Positions 45,190 through 57,212 of a DNA stretch of 64,000 bases are shown one piece after another. Position numbers and translations under genes: made by a program. The notes beneath the pieces are model-generated. The model saw nothing but the letters and a program-made list of their open reading frames with translations. It did no database searches and had not been told where the DNA came from. The first letter of the stretch is position 1, and each line of letters starts with the position of its first letter. The stretch is from Anthonomus grandis grandis (Eukaryota > Arthropoda > Insecta > Coleoptera > Curculionidae): contig NC_065557.1 of NCBI RefSeq assembly GCF_022605725.1, forward strand, positions 23,687,256 through 23,751,255, in the 5' to 3' direction.

Positions 45190-45960
45190 AATAAATATTG
45201 TAAATTATGTTTAATATGATCCCACAAATTTGGTGCGCAAGCATTAATTCTTTTTAGCGTAACATAATTAGCGTAACAGTTTAAAAAATCTCCCGAATTT
45301 TGATTTTTATATTTTCACTCTTCCTTTTGTATATTTTTTCCTTCACATATCCTAAGATAAGATAGACTCCAGTTTGGTAAAATCGGCAGACATTGCTGAC
45401 CAAGTTACCTGGTCCACCTCTGCCTATCTATCGATTATCAAAATGCTCATTTAAAAAAATTTTAACAACTTGACCATAATAACCAGCTACATCACGCTGA
45501 AACCAGATCCTTCTTAAGCATGAATTTTTTTAAGAACTTAAGATATATTTCACCTGTATACCTATTAAAATGCTATAATTCCTTCCCCCCACATTCATCT
45601 ATGTTGGTGATGAATTTGTCTAGTAAAAAATGGATTGCTAGTGTCCATATAATAAAAATCTGCTTATTCATACTGTAATTATTATGATATGTAGCTTTAT
45701 CTCAAAAAAGCGATCTGATTTTCGAAATAACATGCTTATATGTAATTCTTGTAGCAATTGTAAATGGTTAGAAGATAAGGATGAAATTTTTCGCTTCGGA
45801 GCATACCTGAAATTGATGATGCACTATGAGGAAACTCTCGAATGAGCTTCCTAGTGCTTTTTTAAGGATCTTCAATAGCACTTAGAAGCGCTTCAATAGC
45901 GCTTACTGCCATCTTGTTATCTTCATTTGTCACTGGCGTTCATGTTTCTCATACATTACA
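45190..45960 (-). pseudogene. Heavily decayed E4-type transposase
   Basis: Nucleotide-level relative of the E4 transposase at 55490-56215 on the same strand. Shared landmarks in order are CGCAAGC, TTTTTCCTTCACATATCC, TTTGGTMAAATC, TTTCACCTGTA, TGATGAATTT, GGATGRAATTTTTCGCTT and TTCATTTGTMACTGGC. Every frame is broken, so ORF prediction misses it. It is older than the copy at 54559. Confidence 0.75.
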
Positions 45961-48289
45961 TTTCCTTCCGTTCTTTCGAATCCGTCCACCTCTGGTGAAA
46001 ATTGCTTATTTAGGAAACGACTTATTCCAATAATGTTGATTTTGACTTTAGTTAAGCTACGTCATCATTATGACGTTTACCTGATCGGAATAGAAATAAA
46101 TATGTGTCCCTTTTGGCAACGATTCTTTTTGATAATAATTGAGTTGCAATTTAATCTCAATATTATATTTATAATAATTTTCGTATATGTATTAATTTTC
46201 TCATTTCTTTTTACAAGCATCTACACTACTGGTTTTAGCTATCCAACAACTTAAACCATCATTAGGCTCTACCACTAGGATTAAGAGAAGTCGCACAATG
46301 CGGACAAAAGAGTGAAAGGTGATGTGTAAATTTTTTTTTTGTTGTATAAGAAATAAATGATAAAAACTACCAAAAACCAATCTTAATTTTTTTATTTAAA
46401 AATTCTGTTTGGCCGAATTACGCAAAGTAGTAAAAATATATAAATATAAAAGAAATATTACCTTGTTATTTGTCGTTTACTTCCAGTTTAAAAAAATATA
46501 TTGAGTAGAGAGATTAATTAAAAAGAGATATAAGTTAATGTAAATTATGGCGAAGTTTCGTAACTTATTGGTTATTAAAATATCGTTTAACAATTTCCAA
46601 AAATCGGACTAACGTTGGAAAAAATTGAAAAAAATCATATATAATAACATTAACATAAAAAACAATAACATATGTACATTGGTACTTTTTCTTTTCTATC
46701 TTGTAGAGCTAAGATATTCGACGTTTGGTCGTCGTCTGGTCATCTTTTTTTTCTGATATGCACCATATTGGATTATTTTAGTTTTAGATAGAACTTTTAA
46801 TTTCCTTTTCAATAATGTATCGCATTTTTATATGGGATAAGAATTTACGAGGGGGTTTTTAAGAGGGTACTTTCTATAAAATAGTCATATGTATGAGAGA
46901 GAATGATGTTTTTAGATCCATTATAGAATAAGGTTAAAATCAAACATTTTCCAGATTTTTATTTTTCTCGGATATGTCTAAAAGTAATCGATTTCTTTAT
47001 TTAGCAGCCGAGCGCCATCTGTTTGATTCAATTTGTCTCCTTTAAAATTAATATTTACCTACGTATTATTGACCACCTTATTTTAAAAACTTGTATAGTT
47101 TACTGTAAAAATTACATTACAATTACAAAAAACAATTACATATTTCTTTTTTTATAAATATTATATTTTAAAAAAAAATGCATATTTTTACCATTTATTT
47201 AATTTTGTCTGCAATCCTCTATTTTTCGAAACAATGTGAGTCGGGACCGAGAAGAAGAAAAATACAAACCACACGAAAATTAAAATTCAACATTTTGTTT
47301 TTTAAATTGTGATAAGAGAAAATAAGAACCAGTGCGGGAACCAGCAAATAAATATGCTCGTTGCCGCAGTTTTTCCCAGGATTTTAACATAAAAAGAGCT
47401 TTGACATATGCTGAGTGCTACTACAAAAAAGAAAATTATACCGTAAAGGAGCTAACAGGTACAGACATCTAAAGAGGGGTTTTAAATGCCCACAGCAGTT
47501 TGTATGTTGTAAGTAGAGTGTATTCAAGTAAATAAATTATTACCGAGGATAATATCTGAAGAGAATAAACAGAATCCAAAGGATTACCTTGTTTTTATTT
47601 TTTATACAATTGTTTGTTATTTATTATAATTTAATTTTAAAATATGAATTAATTGAAATGTATAAACAAAAAAATTATATAATGGATTACAACTAACAAT
47701 TCAGATAACAGAAGAAAAGGTTTTTACGGTCGTTTTTTGGTCGTGCCGCAACAGTTTTAAAACATCGGTTGCTTTTTGAGGTATAAAGGTAATTGTTTGG
47801 TAGAACATTGTTTAAATTTAGTAAATTTTTTAGATGTATATTATACAACGGCGCCATGTTTAAAGCTGACTTGCTTAAAAAAGTTGCCGGGCATTTAATT
47901 TTAAAACGTAAAAAAAATAATTTTATTGCATTTTCAAAGGTTGTCATGACTAAATTTGTTTTTTAAAAGGAAACAACATATACGCTATTTGGTTTAATTT
48001 TTATTAAAAATCGATTTGAACGAAAGTCGATGATTTAAAAAAAATAGTTTATGTTTCTTTTTAATGTTAATTTTTCGCAATGGATTTAACGCCCGCGAGT
48101 TTTTTGGCATAAAGAAGTAGTGGATCTGCCAGTAAAATGAAATCCGTTGCTAAATTTGGTTTAATCAGAGTATTTAGAATCTTGTCAAGGTAATGGATAT
48201 CCATCATGGTGGATATTTAACCACTAGCTATTGTCTGCAAGTATATATCACTGATATATCACTGACTGCCTCTAAGATAAACATAAATT
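45961..48289. other. Region between the decayed E4-type transposase and the E4-type end
   Basis: Two kilobases longer than the equivalent part of the E4 copy at 54559, so if both flanks belong to one element, other DNA has inserted here. A possible coding-like patch at 47370-47480 (YAECYYKKENYTVKELTG on the plus strand) is unassigned. Confidence 0.35.
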
Positions 48290-48651
48290 AATTGTGGTAC
48301 AAATTTCGGAAGCCTAGGTTGAATTCATAGTTTTATAAATAAATCCTCCAAAAGGCAAAAAAAATTCAAAAAAAAATTGAACCTGGCAACGTCGCATGCA
48401 AATTTCAAAAATATTATATCAAAGTGAAGCTCTCTTCATGTCTAATCATTTTGTGAAATAATATACTTATAATATACTACCTTTAAAAAGGTACATATTT
48501 TATGATACCTTTTTTGTGGTTAATTTGTAAAAATATTTTTAGTTTGTAGATTTTTAGCAATCTTACAACTTTGCCATAAAACTATTTGCTCTATATTGTA
48601 TAGTCTAGACGCTATCATTGCCGTACGCCTTGTTCACGCACCCTGTATATA
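48290..48651. mobile_element. E4-type right arm, solo or part of an old copy
   Basis: Aligns with the right arm of E4 (about 56840-57211): TGTGGTACAAATTTC, AAAAGGCAAAAAAAATT, CAACGTCGCATGCAAATTTC, TTTGCTCTA, GACGCTATCATTGCCGTACG, CTTGTTCACGCACCCTG then TATATA. Well diverged. It has the right orientation to be the end of the copy whose transposase lies at 45190-45960. Confidence 0.78.
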
Positions 48652-48917
48652 ATGTGAATGTTTATGGCTATGTTTGCTTAAGAACTATAATACATAATCG
48701 CGTAAAAATGTGCACAGTTTTTAACCTCGAAAGGTTATAGGCATGATTTTGGTTGCAAACTTAAAATTTATATTTGTAGTATTTAGAATCTGGCTACGTG
48801 ACGTGTTTTGGTAGGTAGGGTTTTCCTTGGGCCCATTGATTATTTACAAACCCTTATAAGGGCTAGTTAGGACTGGTCATCTGTAAATCTTTAAATATTA
48901 TTTTCTTTTATGTGTTT

Positions 48918-49085
48918 GTGATGGATGTTCCCGTTTGACATATAAAAGTGAGGTTACCTGGCGGTGATTGACAGAACTTGTTTAATTTAAATTTAGACGC
49001 CCACCTGTATACCTAGATTGACGTGTTTTTTCCTTTTTTTGGGAAGATATTAGGGGAGGCTCGTCTTGACATGAAAGCACTTTAT
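48918..49085. mobile_element. Solo E1-type end
   Basis: Matches the E1 right arm (about 24165-24339): GTTCCCGTTTGACATATAAAA, AGTGAGGTTACCTGG, GGTGATTGACAGAACTT, CACCTGTATACCTAGATTGACG, and finishing ACATGAAAGCACT. Both nested ends of the E1 arm (the CACCTGTA and AAAGCACT ends) are visible. No transposase or partner arm lies nearby. Confidence 0.8.
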
Positions 49086-49703
49086 GTGACTTAAAATAAT
49101 TAAACTTACCCAAAGCAAGGTACCCAAGAGCAAAATATTAATTTGCGCTTATATTAAATTTACTAGTAGAGAAATTAATACATAAAATTAGTCATGACCA
49201 TAAGATCATTTGCCATTTGTTATAAAGTATTAAGTAACAATGCGTACAATAAGTATATAACTTAAATAATGAAATTAACAAAAGGCAGTTATCTAATGAT
49301 GTCTTCCATTTTTATAACACTTTTCATTATTGAAATATCTATTATATATATCTTTTTATCTATTTATATATCTTTTGCCTTCAATCCTGCCATTTCTCTG
49401 CCAGATGGACATACTTATATGTATAGGTTTTTTAGTTTATTAAAAACGGTAGAAAGTTCAAATGCCGCGTTTTTCAAGTTGAAATAATATCAATAATTGC
49501 GTTTTAAAAATGGTTTGGGTTTATTTACATGTAAAACAAGTTTTTTTTTTAGGAAATGATAACCAGATTATAATTAAATAATGACTGAACCTCTTGAAGT
49601 TAACGACTTGAGAGCAGCGTTTACCACAGCTGCTTTTTTTGGTAATGCACTTATGTATGCTACATCATTTGGAAGATATTATTCCCTGCATATTAAAGTT
49701 TAT

Positions 49704-50984
49704 ATACATCCCAAAAGTTATGTCTAAATTCATTTAAAATTCAGGGGTGTGTTTGAAAAAAAACTCTCGGACCCGTCGATTTTTATTTTAATTATATTAA
49801 GTATTATACATTTAATAAATATAATAAATATTATAATTAATTATAATAAATATTATAATTAATTATAATATTTAAGTTGCGCATTTTTGTACGTGAAGTT
49901 TGTATAGACAGGGTTGCTCAAAAATAAATTACGATCATCAACTTCATTTTTTCAAATGAAAGCACCTTTTTTTATTTCATCTTTGAATTTCGCGTGGAAT
50001 TCTACGTATGTTTCATGCATCATGTCCTATACCTAAAGTCAACAGTTATCGAAAAAAAGACGATTTATGTAACAAATAAAAAAAAAATAAAAATTAAGTT
50101 ATTGTTAATGTTGAAAATGGTTGCCATTCGCGGCAATAAGTTGACAATATCCAAGGCGATCAATAAAGTCTCGTTGCACATTTTCAATCATTTCCGGAGT
50201 TATGACGCGCACTTCTCTGCGAACTCTTTTTTTTTAATCGTCTAGATTATTTGGCCTGTTAACAAATACCATTGACTTGAGGTATCCCCACAAAAAAAAG
50301 TTCATTGGTGTTAGGTTAGGCGACCTAGCAGGCCATTCGATGGGTCCTTTCCTTCCTATTCACCGATTGGGAAAGGTTTCATCCAAAAATGTACGCACAG
50401 TGGCAGCAAAGTGCGGAGGAGCGCCATCTTGCTGCAAAACTAGTTCTTCGTCAGGATAGTCTGGGACATATCAGAGGACGATCAGGATGGATTTCATTGA
50501 ATAATTGAGCAGCTTTTCTTTGAGTACGTGTTCTATCACCAAACCCAACCATGCACAGAATTTCTATTTTTTCTCGTTCCGTTAACTTTACCATTATGAA
50601 AACCGCAACTTTGCTCGTACACTTCACACTTGATAATATCTGTTTGGCGTACAACTGTCATACAGTTTCTATGAAAATTTCGTAAGGTGAACTTCAATAA
50701 TAATGTTTGGTGGTCTTTTTTTCTTTAACTGTTGAGTTTAGGTATAGGACATGATGCATGAAACATACGTAGAATTCTACGCGAAATTCAAAAATGAAAT
50801 AAAAAAAGGTGCTTTCATTTGAAAAAATTGATGGTCGTAATTTATTTTTGAGCAAACCTGTATATACAAACTTCACGTACAAAAATGCGCAACTTGAAAT
50901 AAAAATCGACGGGTCCGAGCGTTTTTTTTTCGAACACACCCCTGTATTTTAAATAAATTTAGACATAACTTTTGGGATGCACTG
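49704..50984. mobile_element. Mariner-like element E6, 1.28 kb, three nested terminal repeats
   Basis: Inverted arms 49704-50065 and 50707-50984. The outermost level is CATCCCAAAAGTTATGTC with its complement and a right end GATGCACTG next to TA. About 38 bp further in is a second end CAGGGGTGTGTTTGAAAAAA (49742 and 50944). A third, CAGGGTTGCTCAAAAAT, lies near 49911 and, diverged, near 50860. Between the arms is a transposase joined from its two ends. The left arm also contains an AT-rich repeat of ATAATTAATTATAATAAAT type (49800-49870), absent from the right arm. Confidence 0.85.
50090..50595 (-). pseudogene. Deletion-derived transposase of E6
   Basis: Starts ATG at 50594 with a helix-turn-helix region: VKLTEREKIEILCMVGFGDR, QRKAAQLFNEIHPDRP. 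It joins after about 40 codons directly to the late catalytic region near 50455, with LQQDGAPPHFAATVRTFLDE. Then come a TGA stop in place of Trp, GRKGPIEWPARSPNLTPMNF and FFLWGYLKSMVF, and a tail with GNHFQH near 50105. The first acidic residue and the sequence around it are deleted; the third acidic residue is Asn (SPN instead of SPD). There are 36 residues between the second and third positions, as in E1. Confidence 0.85.
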
Positions 50985-52199
50985 TATACATATTTCATAA
51001 TAAAGTAATATTTACTTAATATGGCGTTTTGGGGATGCTTAGGAACTTAGAAGAACAAGTCCAAACGTGGATGGAGTAACTTATATGTTTAATTTCGTAC
51101 AACTAAAGTAAACAACATAGGAACCCGCTCCTCTCCGAACCAAAGAAAAGAAATCACTTATAGAAAATGAGTAAAAAATAGTACTTAACTCTGTAACTAA
51201 ACAATATGGCTTCTTTAGTATAATAAATTATAACGTCCAATCATCAAGCGCCATATTAAATATCAACTTTTTGCTAACAGTGATGTCACACGTAACATAT
51301 CTTAAGTAGTTAGGTATAAGTTCTTCAATAAATAATAACTATAGTGGCCTCATTAGCGATTTTAAAGTGATGGCAGGTATATTTTTAGAGAATATGATAC
51401 GAATTTGTTTGGTTTAAAACATGTTAAACATGTTTTGTTCCCAGAATTATTACCATAATGAAACTTTTATGTTCTATCATGCCTATAAGATATAATGTTC
51501 AAGCTTTAGGCTAGCAAATAAATAACTAACAAACCAGATAAATAAACCAAACTTAATGATTTTTTTTAAAGTAGTAAATTTTAAAACAGAAAATTAAATG
51601 AATAAATTAAATTATTTGTGTAAATTAAATTAAGAAGCCAAGGTTTCAAAAGTTAGATTAGCATTTAGATAAGACCCTGAGACTGTTTTCTTAGACTGAA
51701 TTAACGAGCACTTTAAATGAAAGAGTATACGATTTTTTGAAGAAATGAATTTTTAGAGCTAAAATACACTAGCAGCTCCAGACCAAGGCCTAAACCATAA
51801 TATACATGTTTACTAAATGCACGTAGCTTACGCAATACATAAAAGTTAACGTTTTTTTCTCAGTTCTAAAACACTGGCTAATTGGTATGTGTAAACATTG
51901 GCTTTTTTGACAAAAAATAGTTACACGACAACTTACGAAAAGAACTTAAGTTCCATAATATAAACAAATTACAAGCTCACTAGATATTATTGTCGAAATG
52001 ATAGTAGAGGAAGGGGTGTAATAGCAATATCCACTTTAAACGCACTTATTTCTAAGCAGTAAGTCTTTAATATTAAATGTGTTGAAAAAATTCTATACTA
52101 TGCCTTTGTGAATTTTCAGTTGACTCCAAAAAATCTTTTTCCCAATATTATATCGTGCACCTAATCATTACAATGATAGTCTTAATTTATTTTTTGTTA
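50985..52199. other. Non-coding, AT-rich region
   Basis: No gene, repeat or motif I can support. Confidence 0.4.
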
Positions 52200-53150
52200 T
52201 TAAACTCCACCAATAATCTAATCACGGCTAGAGTCCAGATAGATAATTGATTATTTTTTTACTAACTATAGTCAATATAATAAATCTATACCTATAATTG
52301 CGGAAATTTCTGATTACGGGAACTACAGTTCCAATGACATAGATGAGAGGTTCTCTACATTTTATAATCTTGTCCAGAATGCCTTTGAAATATCTTTTCC
52401 GGAAACAATCAAACCGAAAAGAAAATCTGCATGAGTTAGATAACTTCTTAATTATTAAACATGTCTAGTCAACTTAAACAATATAGAATCAGTGTAGAAT
52501 TGGTAGCAAACATACTATTGTTAAAATTAGATAATATCATGAATTAACAAATACTACAAAACATAAAAAAAAACAAAATTGGACCACAATAACAAATTAC
52601 TTAAAAATTCACCAAATATATGTAGAGATCTCTGGAAGATTACAAAATTTAAACATTTAGATATCGTTCATGAATTCAGCATTCACGAATTACATTTCCT
52701 AAATTTTAAGAATACTTTAATTCAAAATTACCAAAAAAAATGCCATACATTTAACAGGTACTTCCTGTAATCTGTAATACCAGTGGTAATAATTTAATAC
52801 ACTGCCCAATTTTCTCAAATTGTAGTTTTAATTTTTTTCCTAAACCTTGTTACTTTGCAGAAAATCTTTATGATCTTTCTACAAGTATTCCATGATAAGT
52901 CGTCTCAATTTTTGAAAAAGGCAAAAAATTCAATCCAAATAATTACGGTCCCATTTCAAACATTTATTTATTTTCAAATATTTTTAAAAAGAAGGCATCC
53001 TTTCGAAAATATTTGAAAAATGGACGAATGCTCGTTTGAACTAATACCTTTAAAAATATAACTTACTTTTTTACTCTTAACATGGGTTCTTAAAAGGAAA
53101 ATCCACTGATACTGAACTCTTTGAAAGCTTGAGCCTGGAAGTCATTTTAG
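52200..53150 (+). pseudogene. LINE (Jockey-type) remnant: linker and RT N-terminus
   Basis: Plus-strand pieces in shifting frames: AEISDYGNYSSNDIDERFST and FYNLVQNAFEISFPETIKPK (52295-52425, region between endonuclease and RT), a KHLDIVHEF-type linker at 52579-52770, then VSIFEKGKKFNPNNYGPIS near 52905-52965, FENI(F)EKW and GFLKGKSTDTELFESLSL near 53085-53140 (RT motifs corresponding to NYRPIS and QHGF.KGKST). It stops before the catalytic Asp. Old and multiply broken; unlike the LINE at 33413 in sequence. Confidence 0.72.
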
Positions 53151-53209
53151 GTCACAAAAGGTCTGTGACTATGTGACGTCGCTTAACGTCATTTGACGTC
53201 AAAATTGTA

Positions 53210-53482
53210 ATATTGAACCTCAGTTACGTTTATTCAAATTTCTTGAGGACGAATTAATAAAATAAAAAATAGGGCTATGTAGAGAATAAAATTACCGTTA
53301 ATTCGAGGTATCATTCGACATCTTTTCTCAATTAAAAAAATTAGCATAGGGTTCTGGAGGGGGAGGTGTTAAGGGGATGACGCTGGAGGAACGGTCGAAA
53401 AAAGAGACAGTATTCGGCCGCTTTGGGCTACACAATTTATTTGTTAATATTTTCAGGATGGACGATTGTCCCGGACACTCTA
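53210..53482. mobile_element. Possible solo MITE end
   Basis: Ends GATTGTCCCGGACACTC then TATA, resembling a decayed CACCCTG-TA end, and follows the LINE remnant. No partner arm seen. The 270-bp extent is a guess. Confidence 0.35.
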
Positions 53483-54558
53483 TACATCAAGTACAATAAA
53501 AGATTTTTAATAAAAAAAGGAAAGTTTTAAAAATTGTTTGAGATGTCGAATAATAATTGCAGTACCAATAAATGTCATTTCATGTAGGTACCTATTAAAA
53601 CTAGGATATTGTTTGAGATAGGTATGTAAATCTTTACCCTTGATTATGCTTATCACTATGATTTACCTTATTTTTGTTGTCAAAACTTGTGTCATACGTG
53701 GAATATTATCATGTCACCAATGCCATAAGTTTGTAACAAAAAATATCAATCATATACCAAATAGCAACAATGAGAAAAGAACAACAAAAGATCAATAAAA
53801 TGGATGTTAAATACGTAATTTTACTATATTTTCATATTGTGCAGATTGAAAAGCCACAGAAATAATAGATTAGATATTACAAAAACGAATAATTGCGTAT
53901 GTAGGATTAATTTGACAACTTTGTTAAAATATTCGTCAAGCCCCATGTATTCATTTGCGAGACTCAAAAATCGTCCGTCAAAAAAATCTGTATCAGATTT
54001 ATGATCCTTTGGTTTATCTTATTGTAAAAACAGATTATATAGATGGCTTAAGATAAGCCATATTACATATCATACGTTAAATCGATTATTATTATTATAA
54101 ACACGAGTTACTTATGTAGTATGTTTCTGGTTTATATATGCCAGAAATATGAATATTTATAAGTATTATGAATAAGAATTAAAATTGGTATTCCAATTAA
54201 TTTGGCGAGAAAATTTTAAAATGCATGAAGTTAAATCATCAAACAAGTTTTATAGTTTTAGTCTAGTGGCCAGCCAAAACTGTTGATGATTCTCACTATT
54301 CAATTATTTTAGATGTGTATTAGTAGCAACATATTATTAGTTTAAAATTGGCTTGTGGAAATTGTAACATAGAAGAGATCCTATCCTATCCTTTTTCAAT
54401 TAATCTATTTACTATTTAATATAAGGAAAGGGTTAGGAATCTTCTGAATCAGCTACCAGAATTGACTATCTTTAAATTTGTGTTAGGCGTACTCGAATTG
54501 ATTTTAAATAAGAGTAAATTACTTCATTAATAAATAAAGATAATAAATATAGAATATA
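53483..54558. other. Non-coding spacer
   Basis: AT-rich, with no gene or structured repeat I can support. Confidence 0.45.
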
Positions 54559-55250
54559 GAGGGTGTGCCAACAAGGTGTACGGCTAAGATAGCGCCTTAA
54601 CTATACGAGGTAGAGCAAAAAACTCTACAGCAAAGTTGTAGGGTTGACAAAAACCTACGCACTAAAAATATTTTTATGTATTCTGATGTGTCACAAAAAA
54701 GTTACTATAAAATATTTTTTTTTTAAATGGTAAGCCCTGTATATTATGGTACTAAAATGTGAGGCAATTAGAGTACTTTACTTTGGCATAACATTTTTAA
54801 AATTCGTATGCGGCGTTGCAACGTAATTAATTCTTTTATATTATTTTTTGCCTTTTAGACAGTTCGTTTAAAAATTCATAATTAACTTTAAATTTATTCT
54901 GCGCCTATGAAACTTTTACCACAGTTAGTCTAGGGTACCTCCTATAGGCTGACTATGATAATTTTTAATTTTTTAATACAGGGTGTTTTTAAAGAACTTT
55001 CAAACTTGCTGAAATTAAATACGCAATATCTCAAATTTTTCAAATGGAACACCCTATGTATTTTTATCTAATTAACTTTGTCCTTATACCTTCATTTTTT
55101 ATTTAATATGTCCTATAGCTAAACCAAGTACTTTTTGAGATATTTTAACTTTTCTGTAAAATACTATGCATAAAACGGGCATTCTTTAAGTTTTGATCAA
55201 GATTGCTTATAAAAAAATATTGAAGAAATAGAATTATTACTTTTCCTACA

Positions 55251-55392
<142 letters not shown>

Positions 55393-55489
55393 TGACATAC
55401 TTGAAAAATTACTAAGTAGGTACTAGGTAGGTTACTTACGTATTTTTGCATAAATGTACATCGTTACACTAATTTTAAATTTTAAAGAT

Positions 55490-56403
55490 CATTGCAATTA
55501 TTATAAATTGTGTTCAATATGACCTCTTAAATTTTGTACGCAAGCGTTTACCCTTTTTGAGAATGAGTCATTAACCTTTTCCAACATAATTGGCGTGACT
55601 GTGAATATTTTCACTTGTGGTAGGAGTTGTTTGATAGATTTTTTCCTTCACATATCCCCACAAGAAAAAACCTAGTTTGGTCAAATCTGGGGATCTTGCG
55701 GGCCAAGGGAGCGGCCAACCTCTTCCTACCCATCGTTTTGTAAAAAGTTTAAATACATTTCACCTGTAAGATGTCCATTAAAAAAGTGCGGTCCAATAGG
55801 GTAATGTCCATATTCCTGCCCAAACATTAAGCGACCATCTACGTTGATGATGAATTTCTCGGGTGAAGAATGAATTGTTGGTGTCGTATTAATGAAAATT
55901 ATGTTTATTAACACTGCCATTATTATGGAATGTAGCACATCCGAAAAAAGCACAAAATTAAAAAATTCAGGCTGACGAATCTTATTTTGCGCCCACTGAC
56001 AGAAAGCCATTCTTCTTTCATAATCTTGCGGAAGTAATTCCTGCAACAATTGAATATGGTAAGGATGGAATTTTTCGCTTTGAAGCATGCGAGATATTGA
56101 TGTTGCACTAAAGGGTAATTCTTTAGCAAGCTGCCTAATGCTTTTATGAGGATCTTCAACGACACTTAAACCTATTGTCATCCTGTTTTCCTCATTTGTA
56201 ACTGGCTTCACCCGTTCATGTTTTTAATAAATTGCACTTCCTGTTCTCTTAAATCTTTCTTTTAGTTTTTGAAACACTTTTGCTTAGGGATGTCTACTTT
56301 CAGGATAAAGTTACGCATAAATTCTAGATGCCAAAAAGCTATTTCTTTCAGCAGCTCCAAGGGCATATATCATATCAACAAATTCCTCACGAGGAAAATT
56401 CAT
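55490..56403 (-). pseudogene. Mariner-like transposase of E4, several stops and a core deletion
   Basis: Starts ATG at 56403: NFPREEFVDMIYALGAAERN, then in the same frame three stops before KPVTNEENRMTIGLSVVEDP (56211). Next come SIRQLAKELPFSATSISRML and RMAFCQWAQNKI, then FVLFSDV, the first acidic residue. The frame then decays; GHYPIGPHFFNGHLTGEMY is clear, but about 50 residues holding the second acidic residue are missing before VGRGWPLPWPARSPDLTK and LGFFLWGYVKEKIYQTTPT in another frame near 55725-55630. Inactive. Homologous to the older remnant at 45190-45960. Confidence 0.85.
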
Positions 56404-57212
56404 ATTGATTACAAAATGAACAATAAAAATTAAAAATCGATTAACTAACTCACTGATAATAATTTCTAAAGTGGTTTTGAAGAAAAAACATTGATCTTGT
56501 CTACTGCTGTCATAAAACTAATAATCTGACAATTATTATTTGACGTTTAAACTAATGTTTCTAAGCAATCTTGATCAAAACTTAAAGAATACCCGTTTTA
56601 TGCATAGTATTTTACAGAAAGGTTAAAATATCTCAAAAAGTGCTTGGTTTAGCTATAGGACATTATAAATAAAAAAAGAAGGTATTTGAGGGACAAACTT
56701 AATTAAATAAAAATATACAGGGTGTTCCGTTTAAAAAATTTGAGATATTGCGTATTTAATTTCAGCAAGTTCTTTAAAAACACCCTGTATTAAAAAATTA
56801 CAAATTATCATAGTCAGCCTAGAGGAGGTACTCTAGACTAACTGTGGTACAAGTTTCATAGGCGCAGAATAAATCTTAAGTTAATTATGATTTTTAAACG
56901 AACCCTCTAAAAGGCAAAAAATTACTTAAAAAAAATGAATTACGTTGCAACGCCGCACGGAAATTTTAAAAACGTTATACCAAATTAAAGTACTCTTTTT
57001 GCCTCACATTTAAGTACCATAATATACAGGGCGTACCATTTAAAAAAATCATATTTTATAGTAACTTTTTTGTGACACACCCAGTATAATATATAAAAAT
57101 ATTTTTAATTCGTAGGTTTTTATCAACCCTACATCTTTGCTGCTGAACTTTTTGCTCTACCTCGTATAGTTAAGGCGCTATCTTAGCCGTACACCTTGTT
57201 GGCACACCCTGT

